From Cristatella mucedo (Eukaryota; Bryozoa; Phylactolaemata; Cristatellidae), in assembly GCA_009760855.2 (NCBI GenBank), contig WPIO01000046.1:3128501-3192500 (forward strand): a stretch of 64,000 nt of DNA. The letters are read 5' to 3'. The notes beneath the pieces are model-generated. The model was not told where the DNA came from. It did not search any database and worked only from the letters and a program-made list of their open reading frames with translations. Of the stretch, positions 1-9,740 are shown piece after piece (the first letter of the stretch is position 1; each line of letters starts with the position of its first letter). The position numbers and the translations under genes are program-made.

Positions 1-96
1 TCCCTATTCAGGCGCTTCACCTATGCCATGGGGCTCAAGCCCTCAACCTAGACCAGACCTTGGTCGGGGTGAGCACCTTAACCAATTTAACTAGCT
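1..96 (-). mobile_element. SINE2 fragment, cut by the window edge
   Basis: The reverse complement reads as the family seen better at 49.3 kb: a partial A-box region with GGTTAAGGTGCTC, then a degenerate B box, then the GAAGCGCCTGAATAGGGA start of the tail. The rest of the tail lies beyond the window start. A LINE-B fragment begins immediately after it. Confidence 0.6.
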
Positions 97-99
97 CAT

Positions 100-476
100 T
101 AGTCCTGTCTTGGCTAGGTTAGTGCAATTCCCTTTTGGCTGGGCTACCAAAAAAGCCACTAGGCCACTGCCGTTGGCTATAAATATGGCTGAAAGGCTAG
201 TTTGCAAATCCAGGAGGTTTGACCGTGTGTGTATTATCCTGAAAGAGCTTGGATGGCTGCCGGTCGATCAACGGATACAGAACAAAAGTCTTCATGGTGA
301 CCCGCAACCACATCTCAGCTCCTTCAAACCTAGCTGAACTACTGCACCGGTATCAGCCTCCTTGTGCCCTCAAGTACTGAATGGCCACTATATTAGCCGT
401 TCCATTCCTCCGCTTTAAGAACGGTGGTGACAGAAAATTTTGCTCTGCAGGTCCTAGACTGTGGAACTCATTTCCA
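100..476 (+). mobile_element. LINE-B fragment (end of RT-encoding ORF)
   Basis: This stretch aligns by eye with the reverse complement of the LINE-B copy at 48.3-48.75 kb. Shared phrases on translation are GWLPV followed by DQRIQ or EQRMQ, and NMAERLV or NMAARLV. The reading frame is broken by substitutions and gaps after about 75 codons, so it is a dead fragment. It ends where a LINE-A fragment begins. The family is a non-LTR retrotransposon of the CR1/L2 kind, judged from the C-terminal pattern of an RT ORF. Confidence 0.65.
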
Positions 477-477
477 T

Positions 478-1350
478 AATTCTTAAAATTATAGGCAAAC
501 CTAATGTTCCTGAAAAATTGAAAAGCTTGACACTCAAAATTGGTTCTGCCAGCACATCTCCTTTAGCACATGTACAAAATCCAGGTGCCCTGTTACAAAA
601 TGATCTCTCTATAGACGACCGGCCTACAGTCAAGTCTGCCTACTTTAAAGCTACGTTACATTGCTAAAATAAGGGCATGCTTAGAAAGGGAGACTATATC
701 CTCATTGATATATACATTTAGGAAATCCCGTCCCCAATTTTGTAACTAATTGCTTGGTTGTCTACGTCTACCAGCATGTGCAATCAGGCAGGTAGGCTTT
801 TTTGTCATGAGCGTCGCAGTTGCCGTATCACATCACTTCTCACGGACCTGCAGTATCTCCCAAGTAAGCAGCCTGGCGACTTCAAGACTCCGTCATTTAT
901 TTGTCCCATCAATCGCTGGCTCCAGCCTTCCTTTTTTAAGACAAATCCATCCCAAAGGTAGGCATCTTACCACCCGCTTTCATGACTCCAATAGTTTGGC
1001 TATACATCGAACGTACCTCAAATCCCATGAAGACCGTGCCTTTAGTTCGTAGGCTTCCAAAGCCTGGAACTCACTCCCTCACTTGACGACGTTTGAAAAA
1101 AGAACCCAAAAACACACCAGTTTCTCAAAAAATTTGGGGGTGCTTGTGATTTGTCCTTTGTACGCTTATTAGTGCTTACACTGTGCATGCTACCATTAAA
1201 AATATTTACATGCTGACCCTGTTCATTTTACCTCTAACCGTATTATGCTTGATGACATGTTGATGTTATCACTATTTTATCACGCGTCCTTCACAAAATA
1301 TGTATATAACGTAGAGAGAAGTCAAAATATGTGAATGTATTATTATTATT
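478..1350 (+). mobile_element. LINE-A fragment, 5'-truncated
   Basis: Translation gives the C-terminal part of the LINE-A protein in several frames: a KLKSLTLKIGSAS segment, a VKSAYF segment, then an LPACAIRQ segment and an FHDSNSLAI to RAFSS segment. These match the intact order in the copy at 9.97-10.92 kb. Frameshifts and stops separate the pieces. The copy ends in ATT repeats near 1342-1358. Only the thumb and C-terminal domain is present; the RT palm is missing. Confidence 0.75.
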
Positions 1351-3020
1351 ATTAACTATTCCATTTAAACTTCTTTCAACTTTTTTGTTCCTTGACGGCG
1401 GAAGGAGTTCCGTCAAAATTAAGCCCGGATGTGGACCAAGTTAAGCTTACTGATGATGCCCTACGCTACTCTCCGACAGAGAGATAACAGAATCCAGACT
1501 CATCTTTTAAATATGACCCTTTCTCTTTAAAATTCTACAGCGTCAAAAACCCCCTTCAGCACGTGGATAGTATTACTATCGACAACAGTTTAATAAGGAG
1601 ACACTACGTTGAACACTGAGGAGGGTTCGAGAAACTTGACACTTAGACAAATGCAGAATGCGCGAGGAGAAACTCGACGTAGACGGTTTCGCTGATCCAA
1701 TAATTTCATTTACTACTGATTTTATTATAGCCTAAATTGGCAATGTTCTGTCAACCATCGACGGAATTATGCAGATATTCACTACTCAAAATTAGACTGT
1801 ATTATACTATATTAGTACACTATATGTACTCAAATTTACTTGCTTGTAACACCATTTCAATACAAAGTTTACAACTATAGAATATGTCTACCTCCAAAAC
1901 AGGAATTTGGTGTAAAGAATGAAAAGCAAAAAGTTGTATTTTTATCCATTACACAGTAAAATGTATTCTTGGAACTTTTAGATAACAAAAAGCGACGATG
2001 TACATTATAGGCAGATACAATGCATAAAGGGACATGCGTAGCGAGAATGGCTACAGGTAGATTACACGTCACTTAAGCCACGTGAAAGGGTGTTCCATAC
2101 GGCGTGATTTTGCAGTTTGCGAAAGGTTCAGGTACATTCCCCATGAATGAATTCCCTAGATATGCTGCTGCGAACGGATATTTCAACTTTGATCATGACT
2201 CCATCAGAAGGTGCTACTACTTCCTTGCAGTACTTGCAGTCTCGTTGCTCGTCGACTTACGTGTTCTCTAAGCAAACGGAATTTTTATGAAGATTTTAAA
2301 TGCTTTTTTAAGTAGGAGCGTATTTACGCTTTCTAAGCATGCCGTGGCAAGTTCATAGATGCCGTGTGGCTATGAGTGAACAAAATAGCTATAAAAGGTG
2401 CAAAGGTCAAGACAATTAATTAAAAAAAATTTCAATTTTTCATTGGTGCATTAATTGATTTTATAAATTAGGGGAAAAAGGAATTGTACGCAGTTTTAAG
2501 TTAGTTCAAGTGCTACCTACCTTCAGCTATCTGGCTACAAACATGCTACGCAGTAGCTTTACCAAAAATGATGTCGACGACCCGTTGTATGAAATGGTAT
2601 GCATCATTGGCTTTCGAAAGAAAATTTTCGGGGTAAGCTCAGTAGCTGACAACGAAAGTATCCTAGTATTATTTGTCCCAGCAGTGAGACGCGACGCATT
2701 GACGTCACGTAAAATTTAAATTTAACAAATTTCGGACAAATATCTAGTCAGTCGCATGCTCATTGTGCCAGCAAGCCCAGGTGACCTCTCGAGCCACCCC
2801 GCGGAACTCAAGTCTAGTGAGCTTCGAACCATCTGATTGAGATTCCGTTCAACCTTCGCAGGAGTGGGATTACACTACTGATGCAAGTGTTCGCTACACG
2901 TGGCTGCTGACGCACTAATGTCTTTAGTGAGTCGAGGTGGAGTCAAGGGGCGGGGCGAAGCAGCACCTTCCACAGTCTAAAACCAGGCAGCACTCGCTGA
3001 TAGACACGATTTAAAAAACA
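1351..3020. other. No recognised gene
   Basis: AT-moderate sequence with only short frames (65-70 codons) of no recognisable family. I saw no A/B boxes, inverted repeats or LINE phrases. Nothing further can be supported. Confidence 0.5.
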
Positions 3021-3024
3021 TACA

Positions 3025-3141
3025 TATGATTCATTCGTATAGCACCCCACGAGAACTTCATCTCTATTCAGGCGCTTCTCATGCCTCGGGGTTCGATTCC
3101 AAGACCTCAGCCAGACCTCGGTCAGGGCGCTGCACCTTAAC
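3025..3141 (-). mobile_element. SINE2 copy
   Basis: The reverse complement contains GGTTAAGGTGCAGC (A-box side), a tRNA-like middle, the B-box-like GGAATCGAACCCCGAGG, and the tail GAAGCGCCTGAATAGAGAT followed by GTTCTCGTGGGGTGCTA. It abuts the SINE-T1 copy that starts at 3142 on the other strand, so the two SINEs lie back to back. Confidence 0.65.
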
Positions 3142-3350
3142 CGTGATGGCACACTAGGTACGGCGGTTGCTTTAGACGACCTCGGTCCCGAGGTCGTGAG
3201 TTCAAATCCTGCGGGGGGGGGGGCGATCCTTTATCGCCCGGATTCGAATCCTGCGATGGGCGATTCGTTATCGCCACTGCAAGTGGTGGTGATAGCCGAC
3301 AAGGCTTATCTGTCGCTATACAAAAAGGAGCAGTTGAATCAGTATTTAAT
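3142..3350 (+). mobile_element. SINE-T1 copy with duplicated B-box segment
   Basis: tRNA-derived head: GTGATGGCACACTAGGTA (A box region), the palindrome ACGACCTCGG-TC-CCGAGGTCGT at 3176-3197, then a B box. The B-box block is present twice: TTCAAATCCTGCG near 3201 and TTCGAATCCTGCG near 3241, each followed by a GCGAT...TTATCGCC block. The body then matches other copies (GTGGTGATAGCC, TCTGTCGCTATACAAAAAG). A poly-G run of about 10 joins the two halves. Downstream, CAGTATTTAATCAGTC-type repeats run to about 3405. Confidence 0.75.
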
Positions 3351-3405
3351 CAGTCAATTTAAGTCAGTCAGTATTTAATCAGTCAATCATCAATTTAATC
3401 AGTAT

Positions 3406-4087
3406 TTTGTTTAACCGCTGGACCAAACCAGCTCGTAGATATTTGACCTGAGTTGGCTTTAAAATAAAGAGCACATGCAGCGAGACTGGCTGCTGTGAAT
3501 CTAGCGAAGAAGATTCCCAGGGACGAGTTTGCTAAGTTGAAGCGAGTCATGGAGTTAATCCGACAGCGAGATCTGTTTGCGTGCTGAAATAATCCTCAAA
3601 CTACATGCAACCACACTGACAGACCACACGAAGTTATCAGTAGGCCAACTAATGCCAAACATTAGGCGTGATATTAAGCTGGTAGGCAAGTGAAATAAAT
3701 TATACAGGAAGGCAGGCGGTTTCAAACGCTTTTAGTGCGTGAGTGGGAGACCGGAGTGAGTATTGGAGTACGACGGAGACGACGGAGCCTCGACGACGAG
3801 TCGGAGACCATATACCAGTACGGAGAGCGCATCAACGACGACCAGCCCTGACATTCAGAAGATATCCTCACGAACGCTCTCCTCGTTCGTAAGCATCTCG
3901 ATGACGAACGAGGCGAGGCTTAGCAATGCGTTATCGTGGACGAGAGAGGCAGAGCGAGTAAGAAATTGATGCAGCCTGCACGTGCGAACGACTTCGTGCG
4001 AAGTCAAATAAGACCGGTGTACTAAACGAGCGACTGGTCAACCTGAAACACGTGACAAACATTTACGCCGACACTATGTAAGAAATA
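3406..4087. other. No recognised gene
   Basis: No repeat family or protein phrase recognised. A GAC/GAG-rich stretch near 3765-3850 gives a low-complexity Ser/Thr/Arg frame only. Confidence 0.45.
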
Positions 4088-4190
4088 ATAATATTAATAA
4101 TGCACTCGATAAAGCGCCCTCAGAGAACTCAACCTCTTTCTAGGCGCTTTACATTTGCTGCAAAGGGAAATGCAATGCAATCGCTGACAT
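4088..4190 (-). mobile_element. LINE-A 3' end only
   Basis: Reverse complement of the LINE-A tail: ATT repeats, then GCACTCGATAAAGCGCCCTC, AGAGAACTCAACCTCT and CTAGGCGCTTTAC. The two arms (GCGCC/GGCGC and AGAGA/TCTCT) form the family's 3' stem-loop. No coding part is attached, as expected for an extremely 5'-truncated insertion. Confidence 0.7.
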
Positions 4191-4639
4191 TCAGACGAGT
4201 CACAGTCATCCCATTGCGTATTGTCGTGGGCAAGGGCAATCGTGGTTCGGCAAGTGTGAACGGCGAGATTGATGATCTGAACGAGTTAGCATGCATAATT
4301 CAAGCTTTGTGGAGCACGAAAGCTCCAACTGGCCCTAATTTCGGCCTGCACCGATGGCGACCCAAACATTGCTCTCTATTTCGAATTGGTTAGTGACATT
4401 ATCTTTGTGGCGACAGGTATCTCGCAAGTGCAACGACGAACTACTCTGTAAGAAAAAAGATCGAGATCATATGCGACCTGATCAACGAACTGCAGGTTGA
4501 GTAGGACTGAAACCGGGAGACTGCACCAGTGAGCCAAGGAGATGGATACTCGCTGGCTATCATTTTTTTAGCGATTACTACGTTGCTTAATCGACGTGTT
4601 CACCCCTTGCTTTTGCAGTCATCTCGTGCGTGAAAAAGA

Positions 4640-5075
4640 ATGGCAACCAGGCTGAGCAGAGAATCAACGCGACACGCGTCTTCGACTACTTGCTTTGATT
4701 CAAGTTTGGCTTCCTCTCACGTCTCAGGGATCACTTGCAATTTATTACGAACGAGCTAGCACAGGCATTGCAAATAAAGTATTGAGATATTTCCAATGCC
4801 TTGCACTTAGTCAATCGCAGCACGCAGGTGCTGATGGAGATACGAAAGGCTGTCTGCGATGATCCGCTGCTAAAAGTGCAGAAGCTTTGTCAGCAGAAGC
4901 TTTGTCAGCATCATGAGATTGAAGTGACCGACATGAATGCAGATACATCTTATAAGTTCGGCCTCGTCTGCAATGAGCTCACAAATAGTAGCGAACACTT
5001 CTGCCATGAAGATCTATTCAACTCGACAATCAAAAAGATCCAGTCGAACTTTCGTCTTCAGATGACGTCATAGAA
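4640..5075 (+). pseudogene. hAT-like transposase relic
   Basis: A frame ending at the stop at 5071-5073 reads ISNALHLVNRSTQVLMEIRK, then a Cys-rich stretch, then HEIEVTDMNADTS. This order (a helix with LV and L..IR, then a cysteine and 'H-x-I-E-V-x-D-M') resembles the dimerisation-side region of hAT transposases of the ZMYM1 type. That is family resemblance from memory, not a search. Upstream, FDYLL, FGFLSRLRDHLQF and LAQALQIK are in the same frame but separated by stops, so the gene is dead. A 15-bp in-frame tandem duplication (4879-4893 and 4894-4908) repeats the residues QKLCQ. No terminal inverted repeats found. Confidence 0.5.
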
Positions 5076-5079
5076 GATG

Positions 5080-5840
5080 GACCGATTGGATGCTTGCACC
5101 TCCCCTCGTCAATATTAATCAGCATTAAAAGTTGACGAACTGGTAGAGCTTTCAACAAAAGTCTACAAGAATTTTCAGACAATAATGTAAACTTAAATAC
5201 GGTCAGCACGTCCCTACGTTTCGTACACGCAACTCAATGCGAATTTGCTAAGCAGTGCTGATCAGTACATCTAGGATAATTTGATTTATATTTGACTCAG
5301 TAGCTAGGTCAGCGGACAATGAGGTCAGCCTGCCAAAAAGAGATAAACACCTCCGCGACTTTTCACGGGCGTAAGCTATCGAGTATAACAACACTCGTCC
5401 GAATCCCATCTCGGCTCAAAGTGCAGCTTTGGGTGCAGCTTAACTTGGGTGCACCTTAACTACCTGACTCGAGGTCTATAACTAAACCCAATGTCTATTA
5501 AATGACTTCGATGCATTTACTCTACCTTACCATAGATTTTAATACGTCAGGTTCCTAGTAATTATAATATAGGAACCGCGATGAGTGTTTCAGCAGTCAT
5601 TATCTAGCTGTGTGGCATACTGTGCTGCCGCTTCACTGTGCTTCCCCTTAAGTGAAGGTCATCGTTGGCCATTATAACAAAGGAAATCGAGCTCAACCAA
5701 TTATGTTGAGTGTTAATGTTCGACTTCACCCCGTCATTAGGATCTATCATAAATTACTACCAAGAGTTATTTTCGACGCCCTCATCACATCTGTCATTGT
5801 AGCTTTCGTATTTTCATCATCACGCCATGCCTCGGTTTGT
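5080..5840. other. No recognised gene; possible SINE2 scrap
   Basis: Mostly featureless. Around 5385-5480 a reverse-complement GTTAAGGTGCACC with local duplication of GGGTGCAGCTT may be a decayed SINE2 head, but the B box and tail are not clear. Confidence 0.3.
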
Positions 5841-5884
5841 GCCCGGTGAAAGGTGCACGCTTTCAAAGACAATGATCGTTGGCC

Positions 5885-6115
5885 AGAGCCAAGCGGCTAA
5901 TGTGAAGTGCCTGAATAGAGATGAGAGATTAGCTGATTCAACAGCGTTATTTATGTGGCAGCAGAAGAGCCTTAACGGCCATCTACACCGCTTACAGTGG
6001 GCGATTAAGGATCACCCAATACGCAACTCGAGCCCGTGACCTGGGCTGTGTAGAGCGAGCACCCCAACCCTCGGCTAGCACCCCGATTAGGTTCTCTTCA
6101 GGCGGTGAAATATTG
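5885..6115 (+). mobile_element. SINE2 tail interrupted by another SINE
   Basis: AATGTGAAGTGCCTGAATAGAG at 5899-5920 is the SINE2 tail on the plus strand. The continuation ATTAGGTTCTCTTCAGGCGG appears only at about 6089-6108. The intervening bases are a SINE-T1 copy on the minus strand, so this is a nested insertion. GATTAG occurs at both junctions and is a plausible remnant target-site duplication. Confidence 0.6.
5930..6087 (-). mobile_element. SINE-T1 inserted into SINE2
   Basis: The plus strand reads as reverse SINE-T1: TAGCTGATTCAACAG, GGCAGCAGAAGAGCC, then ACCGCTTACAGTGGGCGATT, then ACTCGAGCCCGTGACCTGGGC in place of the B-box and palindrome region. It is clearly diverged from the copies at 43 kb, so it is an older insertion. 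The insertion order shows SINE2 was present first. Confidence 0.6.
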
Positions 6116-7210
6116 CTTAGTGTGTACCGCTGACAGATGTCGCAATAACCAACGAGCTGCACTTTAATGAGTGTCGTGAAACGTTGGCCGTTCAGGTTGC
6201 CAGTATTTTACTTTCCTGGATGCCTGGAGACAGGTGTGCTCCTTCAGTTTCAGCACTGTCTCAGTGGACACCAGCAAAAATCTCCGACTAAAACATTCTT
6301 AGTATACCCAAAGCATGAAGGAGCAGCTCTCCCTGCACCGCTGAACGAGCGATGGGGTCTGGGGGGTCATCAAGTTGATTGCTGACTTCATCTGAGCTAT
6401 CCAGTCTTGTCTGCCTTAATTGTGCTGGACAGTCACTGTGATTTGAAAACAGATTCCAGCAGAGGACGTCTCATAGGAGCATGCGTACAGGCAGACTTTC
6501 GAAAAAAGTGAAAATTTGCCTGAGCCCAAATCAGATCAAGATTTCCAACCAGTTCGTTCTTACGACACGCCGATTCAGCAGCCACGGCTTGGCCGCCGCG
6601 ACATGAAGTCGGTCGACATTTGTGTGTACGAAGAGGATGCAATTGCATTCCGCAGTTCACAAATTTCCCGGAACCATCGCAGAATGAGCATTATGTAGAC
6701 AGTATGCTACGCAGAATACGTAGAGGTGCCCCCCCCAGAGTAGAATAAGCCAAGATGAACTTTCGTGGAGGTTTATAAGTTGCGAGTGAGATCAGTAGTC
6801 CTCCCCATCGAGAGCGTCAAGCAGCAGCAGCAGCGTGTGACGGGTAGCCATTTCACCGATTGCTCATAATCACATAAATAAGAGTCCTCCTCGGGCGTGG
6901 AGTCTGTAACATTGCCAGTACTCGATGTCTAGACACCATCAGCAATAGGCTCGAAGTTTGTCCAGTCATATAAAAGTGGTAGTCCTAAACATCAGCAATT
7001 TGACACAGTGGTTGTCTCGAAGCAAGCTACAAAAGTCGCAGGCTCGACAGCGGCCATGTCTGGCTGTACCGAGGGTGCCTATTCTGTTCCTTCCAGCTTT
7101 AGTCAAGACTCGTGTACGGAAATCAGCAACCTACAAAAAGCTATTGTATGGTGTCCTGTTAAAACCATAAACTTGGGCCTCCTAAGCCCGTATGTCGGTG
7201 TCATCGCAAG
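6116..7210. other. No recognised gene
   Basis: Short frames on both strands only. A run of C near 6729-6737 is the only simple-sequence feature. Confidence 0.45.
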
Positions 7211-7212
7211 TC

Positions 7213-7312
7213 TCCTACTGCCGACTATGGCTCATCCTTTTCTGCGATCCTGAGCTGCTACTTCCATGCTACTCACTACCTCAACTGCTCTCCCGATTCC
7301 CTTTTGTCTCAG
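7213..7312 (+). mobile_element. LINE-B 3' UTR fragment
   Basis: Phrases ATGGCTCATCCTTTTCTG, CTACTTCCATGCTACTC and ACTACCTCAACTGCTCTC match the LINE-B 3' end at 60.17-60.25 kb and, in reverse, at 48.2-48.3 kb. The fragment stops where the 13-bp minisatellite begins. Confidence 0.6.
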
Positions 7313-7327
7313 AATTATTCTTAGCAT

Positions 7328-7462
7328 CACTGGTGACAATGACTGGTGACAATGACTGGTGACAATGACTGGTGACAATGACTGGTGACAATGACCGGTG
7401 ACAATGACTGGTGACAGTGACTGGTGACAATGACTGATGACATCCTGGTGACATCCTAATGA
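7328..7462. repeat. 13-bp minisatellite
   Basis: About ten head-to-tail units of TGACTGGTGACAA, with substitutions in the last three and a diverged end (GATGACATCCTGGTGACATCC). 13 is not divisible by 3, so the array reads through frames on the minus strand as two overlapping His/Ser/Pro-rich ORFs; these are shadows of the repeat. Confidence 0.95.
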
Positions 7463-7469
7463 CAAAGCC

Positions 7470-8215
7470 GCGACAAATCCGAGAGAAATTCCCAACTTTT
7501 GCTTCCAACGTCAACATATCTCCACCATCAGGGTGTTCATAATTAGGAGATAAGTACTTCATCCAAATGTTTCTTCATGCAGCTCAACCGAGAGTACTTC
7601 CACACAAAATCCATGGCCTGAACATAGATTCATAATTTTCTGAAAGTCAGAAAAATTCTTTTCGTCAGTTCGCTTACTTTAGTTAGGAAGACTTCAAGAT
7701 TAAGTGAACTTCAGCTGGATTTTTATCTAAATCCCCAAGTTCGGCCGAGCGTGCAACTAGTTCAGTGCTGAGCCACTCAATATTGCTGCCAGCACATCAC
7801 CGTATCACGCGAATAATGAAATGCATCTTTTTAGGGTTTAAAGTTCACAAGTATAGTCACAGGCAATGAGACGAGCACAGCGCGATATCTAAGGATCATC
7901 AGCAATTAATTATTCAACATTTACGCCACCAAACTTTATAGACAGGATTTCGCAGAGGATTCCGCTTCCTCACAGAGCTAGGTAGCAAACGCAGCACTCG
8001 CAATTACACCAGTAACAGGTGGCGTCCTAAAAATACCGATGATGCTCTAAGCCTTTGTATCGAAGCTAGCGACTCGCAGGTACAACAGTCGTGCGCACAG
8101 GTAGAATGACAGTAGAGAAACCACAGCGGCAATAAAGACCGCCTACAACTTAGTAACCAGTGTAACGTAACTAGTGTGGTGGCCAGATCATTTCCATAGC
8201 CCGGAAAAAAATCTA
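7470..8215. other. No recognised gene
   Basis: No repeat family or protein phrase recognised between the minisatellite and the candidate splice donor at 8220. Confidence 0.4.
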
Positions 8216-8220
8216 CTCAC

Positions 8221-8347
8221 CTGCGACGGAGAGCAAAACACATCGATGCATCGGCTATCACTCACAGCAGCCAGCTCTCGTATGGTGCCCGGAGCTCCAG
8301 TGAACAGCCGACCGATGCCTCGGGGGCATAACTTCGCCACATCTTAA
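8221..8347 (-). CDS. Candidate internal exon with consensus donor
   Basis: On the minus strand CAG|GTGAGT (donor at 8220-8215) is a full match to the metazoan 5' splice consensus. The frame ending at the donor is open for about 40 codons and reads balanced residues (for example GRLFTGAPGTIRELAAVSDS), with an upstream TTTAAG that could be an acceptor. A second frame is also open from an ATG at about 8347, so the frame is uncertain. No family recognised. The evidence is the donor plus an open frame only. Confidence 0.2.
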
Positions 8348-8530
8348 AGCCCAGAGCTCGATTCTAGCCAGACTCAAAGCTAGAGCGTAGAGTCCTAGCT
8401 GTCTTATGCATCATTTTGGCCTTTTTACGGCCGAACCATGGATCGTGATGCAAAATCTTTCCTATTGGTTATATTATTGGTTATATATTGAATATCTCGT
8501 CAGTCACAGTCTGACTGAGACAGCACACCG

Positions 8531-8743
8531 ATGTATCGATACGTAACCAGCCATTTGCAAGAACCTCTCAACTTTCATAGTTTCATCAACGAATGGCTTA
8601 ACTATGCAACCTCTAATATCTCTTCGCTGATATTTATTTCCTTTGATAGTTGGAGGAGATTTACCCGTCCTATGATGGCAGTTCACGTGTTTGTGCAGCA
8701 GCAAGTTTTCCCAATCGGTAGCAAGCGCAACCAGTTGGTGTGT
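8531..8743 (+). CDS. Candidate 71-codon ORF running into a CT repeat
   Basis: ATG at 8531 begins an open frame of ordinary composition (MYRYVTSHLQEPLNFHSF, then NEWLNYATSN, then RRFTRPMMAVHVFV) that enters the CT microsatellite as a Ser-Leu run. The opposite strand is also open across the same DNA, so the coding strand is undecided. Not recognised. Whether it is an exon, a repeat relic or chance cannot be told from sequence. Confidence 0.2.

Positions 8744-8796
<53 letters not shown>
8744..8796. repeat. (CT)n microsatellite
   Basis: Near-pure CT dinucleotide repeat of about 53 bp; gives Ser-Leu and Arg-Glu frames that are not genes. Confidence 0.97.
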
Positions 8797-8799
<3 letters not shown>

Positions 8800-9740
8800 G
8801 CCTATTTGTCACCTTTTTTCGGCGGCACGTAGGTTTAGGTAAATAAAAGAATGATTTCCTTACAGAGCTAATAAGATTCTGGAGATCTGCACAGGAGTTC
8901 ATGAGCGGCTATTGAGAAGTAATAAATATATCTAAAAGTGCTGTCGCCAAACAGAATTCCTCGATGATAAGACTAAGCACCTGGGTTTGAAGTGGCTGGA
9001 CTTGCATCGTCTACAAGAGGTCATAATAGTGAGCGTTCGAGCTCAAAAATAGTCTTCAATCTTCCACAGCAGAGTAATCTTGGTGGTTTTTAAAATTAAT
9101 AAAAGATTTATAGGTAAAATATAAAATATATAGCCGTTGCCAGGTCTTTTAACTAGGAGTCTGCGTACGCGGTAGGCGAGCATGGCTGAATCGAAGTGGA
9201 ATGCTTCTAACGCTTTCTTTTTCTCCGTCGATCGCTTTAATTACGGCTCGTTCTTTTGGTTTAACTTTAGGATAAAACGTGGTTTCGCGTCGCTGAATGT
9301 ATGCATTCGGACCTAAGCAAAAGCTCTGAGATTTATAGTGTATAGGGGAATAGATTTACTCTTTCAGAGGTTGCAATTGTAGTTAAGAACACGGGTGTTT
9401 TCAATGAGAAGTGGAACTTCAACGAACGTGGTCCAGAATTTGAAAGTTGTATCAGAGGATTTTTGATTTTCGATTTTCTTCTCTCGAGAGTTGCCGAGTT
9501 CGTACCTCAAAATTTTCGTAAGTTGAACTTTCCCAAGTTGAACCGTCGTAAGTCGGGGGATGACTCTGGTTGAGTTCCTGCTTAGCCTGATACGGTAACA
9601 GCAGCAGGACCTTGGCAATAAAAAAGGTCCATATTCATTGCGGAAGTGACAAATTAAAAGGAGACAGGCCGCAGTGCGAAGGCCGTTTAACGCGCCATCG
9701 GATTGAAACCGCTATTTTTCAATGAAGTTAGCAGCCCATT
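8800..9740. other. No recognised gene
   Basis: Short frames only; nothing recognised. Confidence 0.45.

Noticed and set aside
4801-5073. An intact gene starting at 4801
   Set aside because: The start would be TTG, and upstream in-frame hAT-like phrases are separated by stops, so it is a relic.
5385-5480. A further SINE2 copy
   Set aside because: Only the A-box-like GTTAAGGTGCACC is clear; the B box and tail are missing.
7326-7462. CRISPR-like regular repeats
   Set aside because: Units are head-to-tail with no spacers; this is a eukaryotic 13-bp minisatellite. The 200-bp array at 31.8-32.3 kb likewise has CT runs, not unique spacers.
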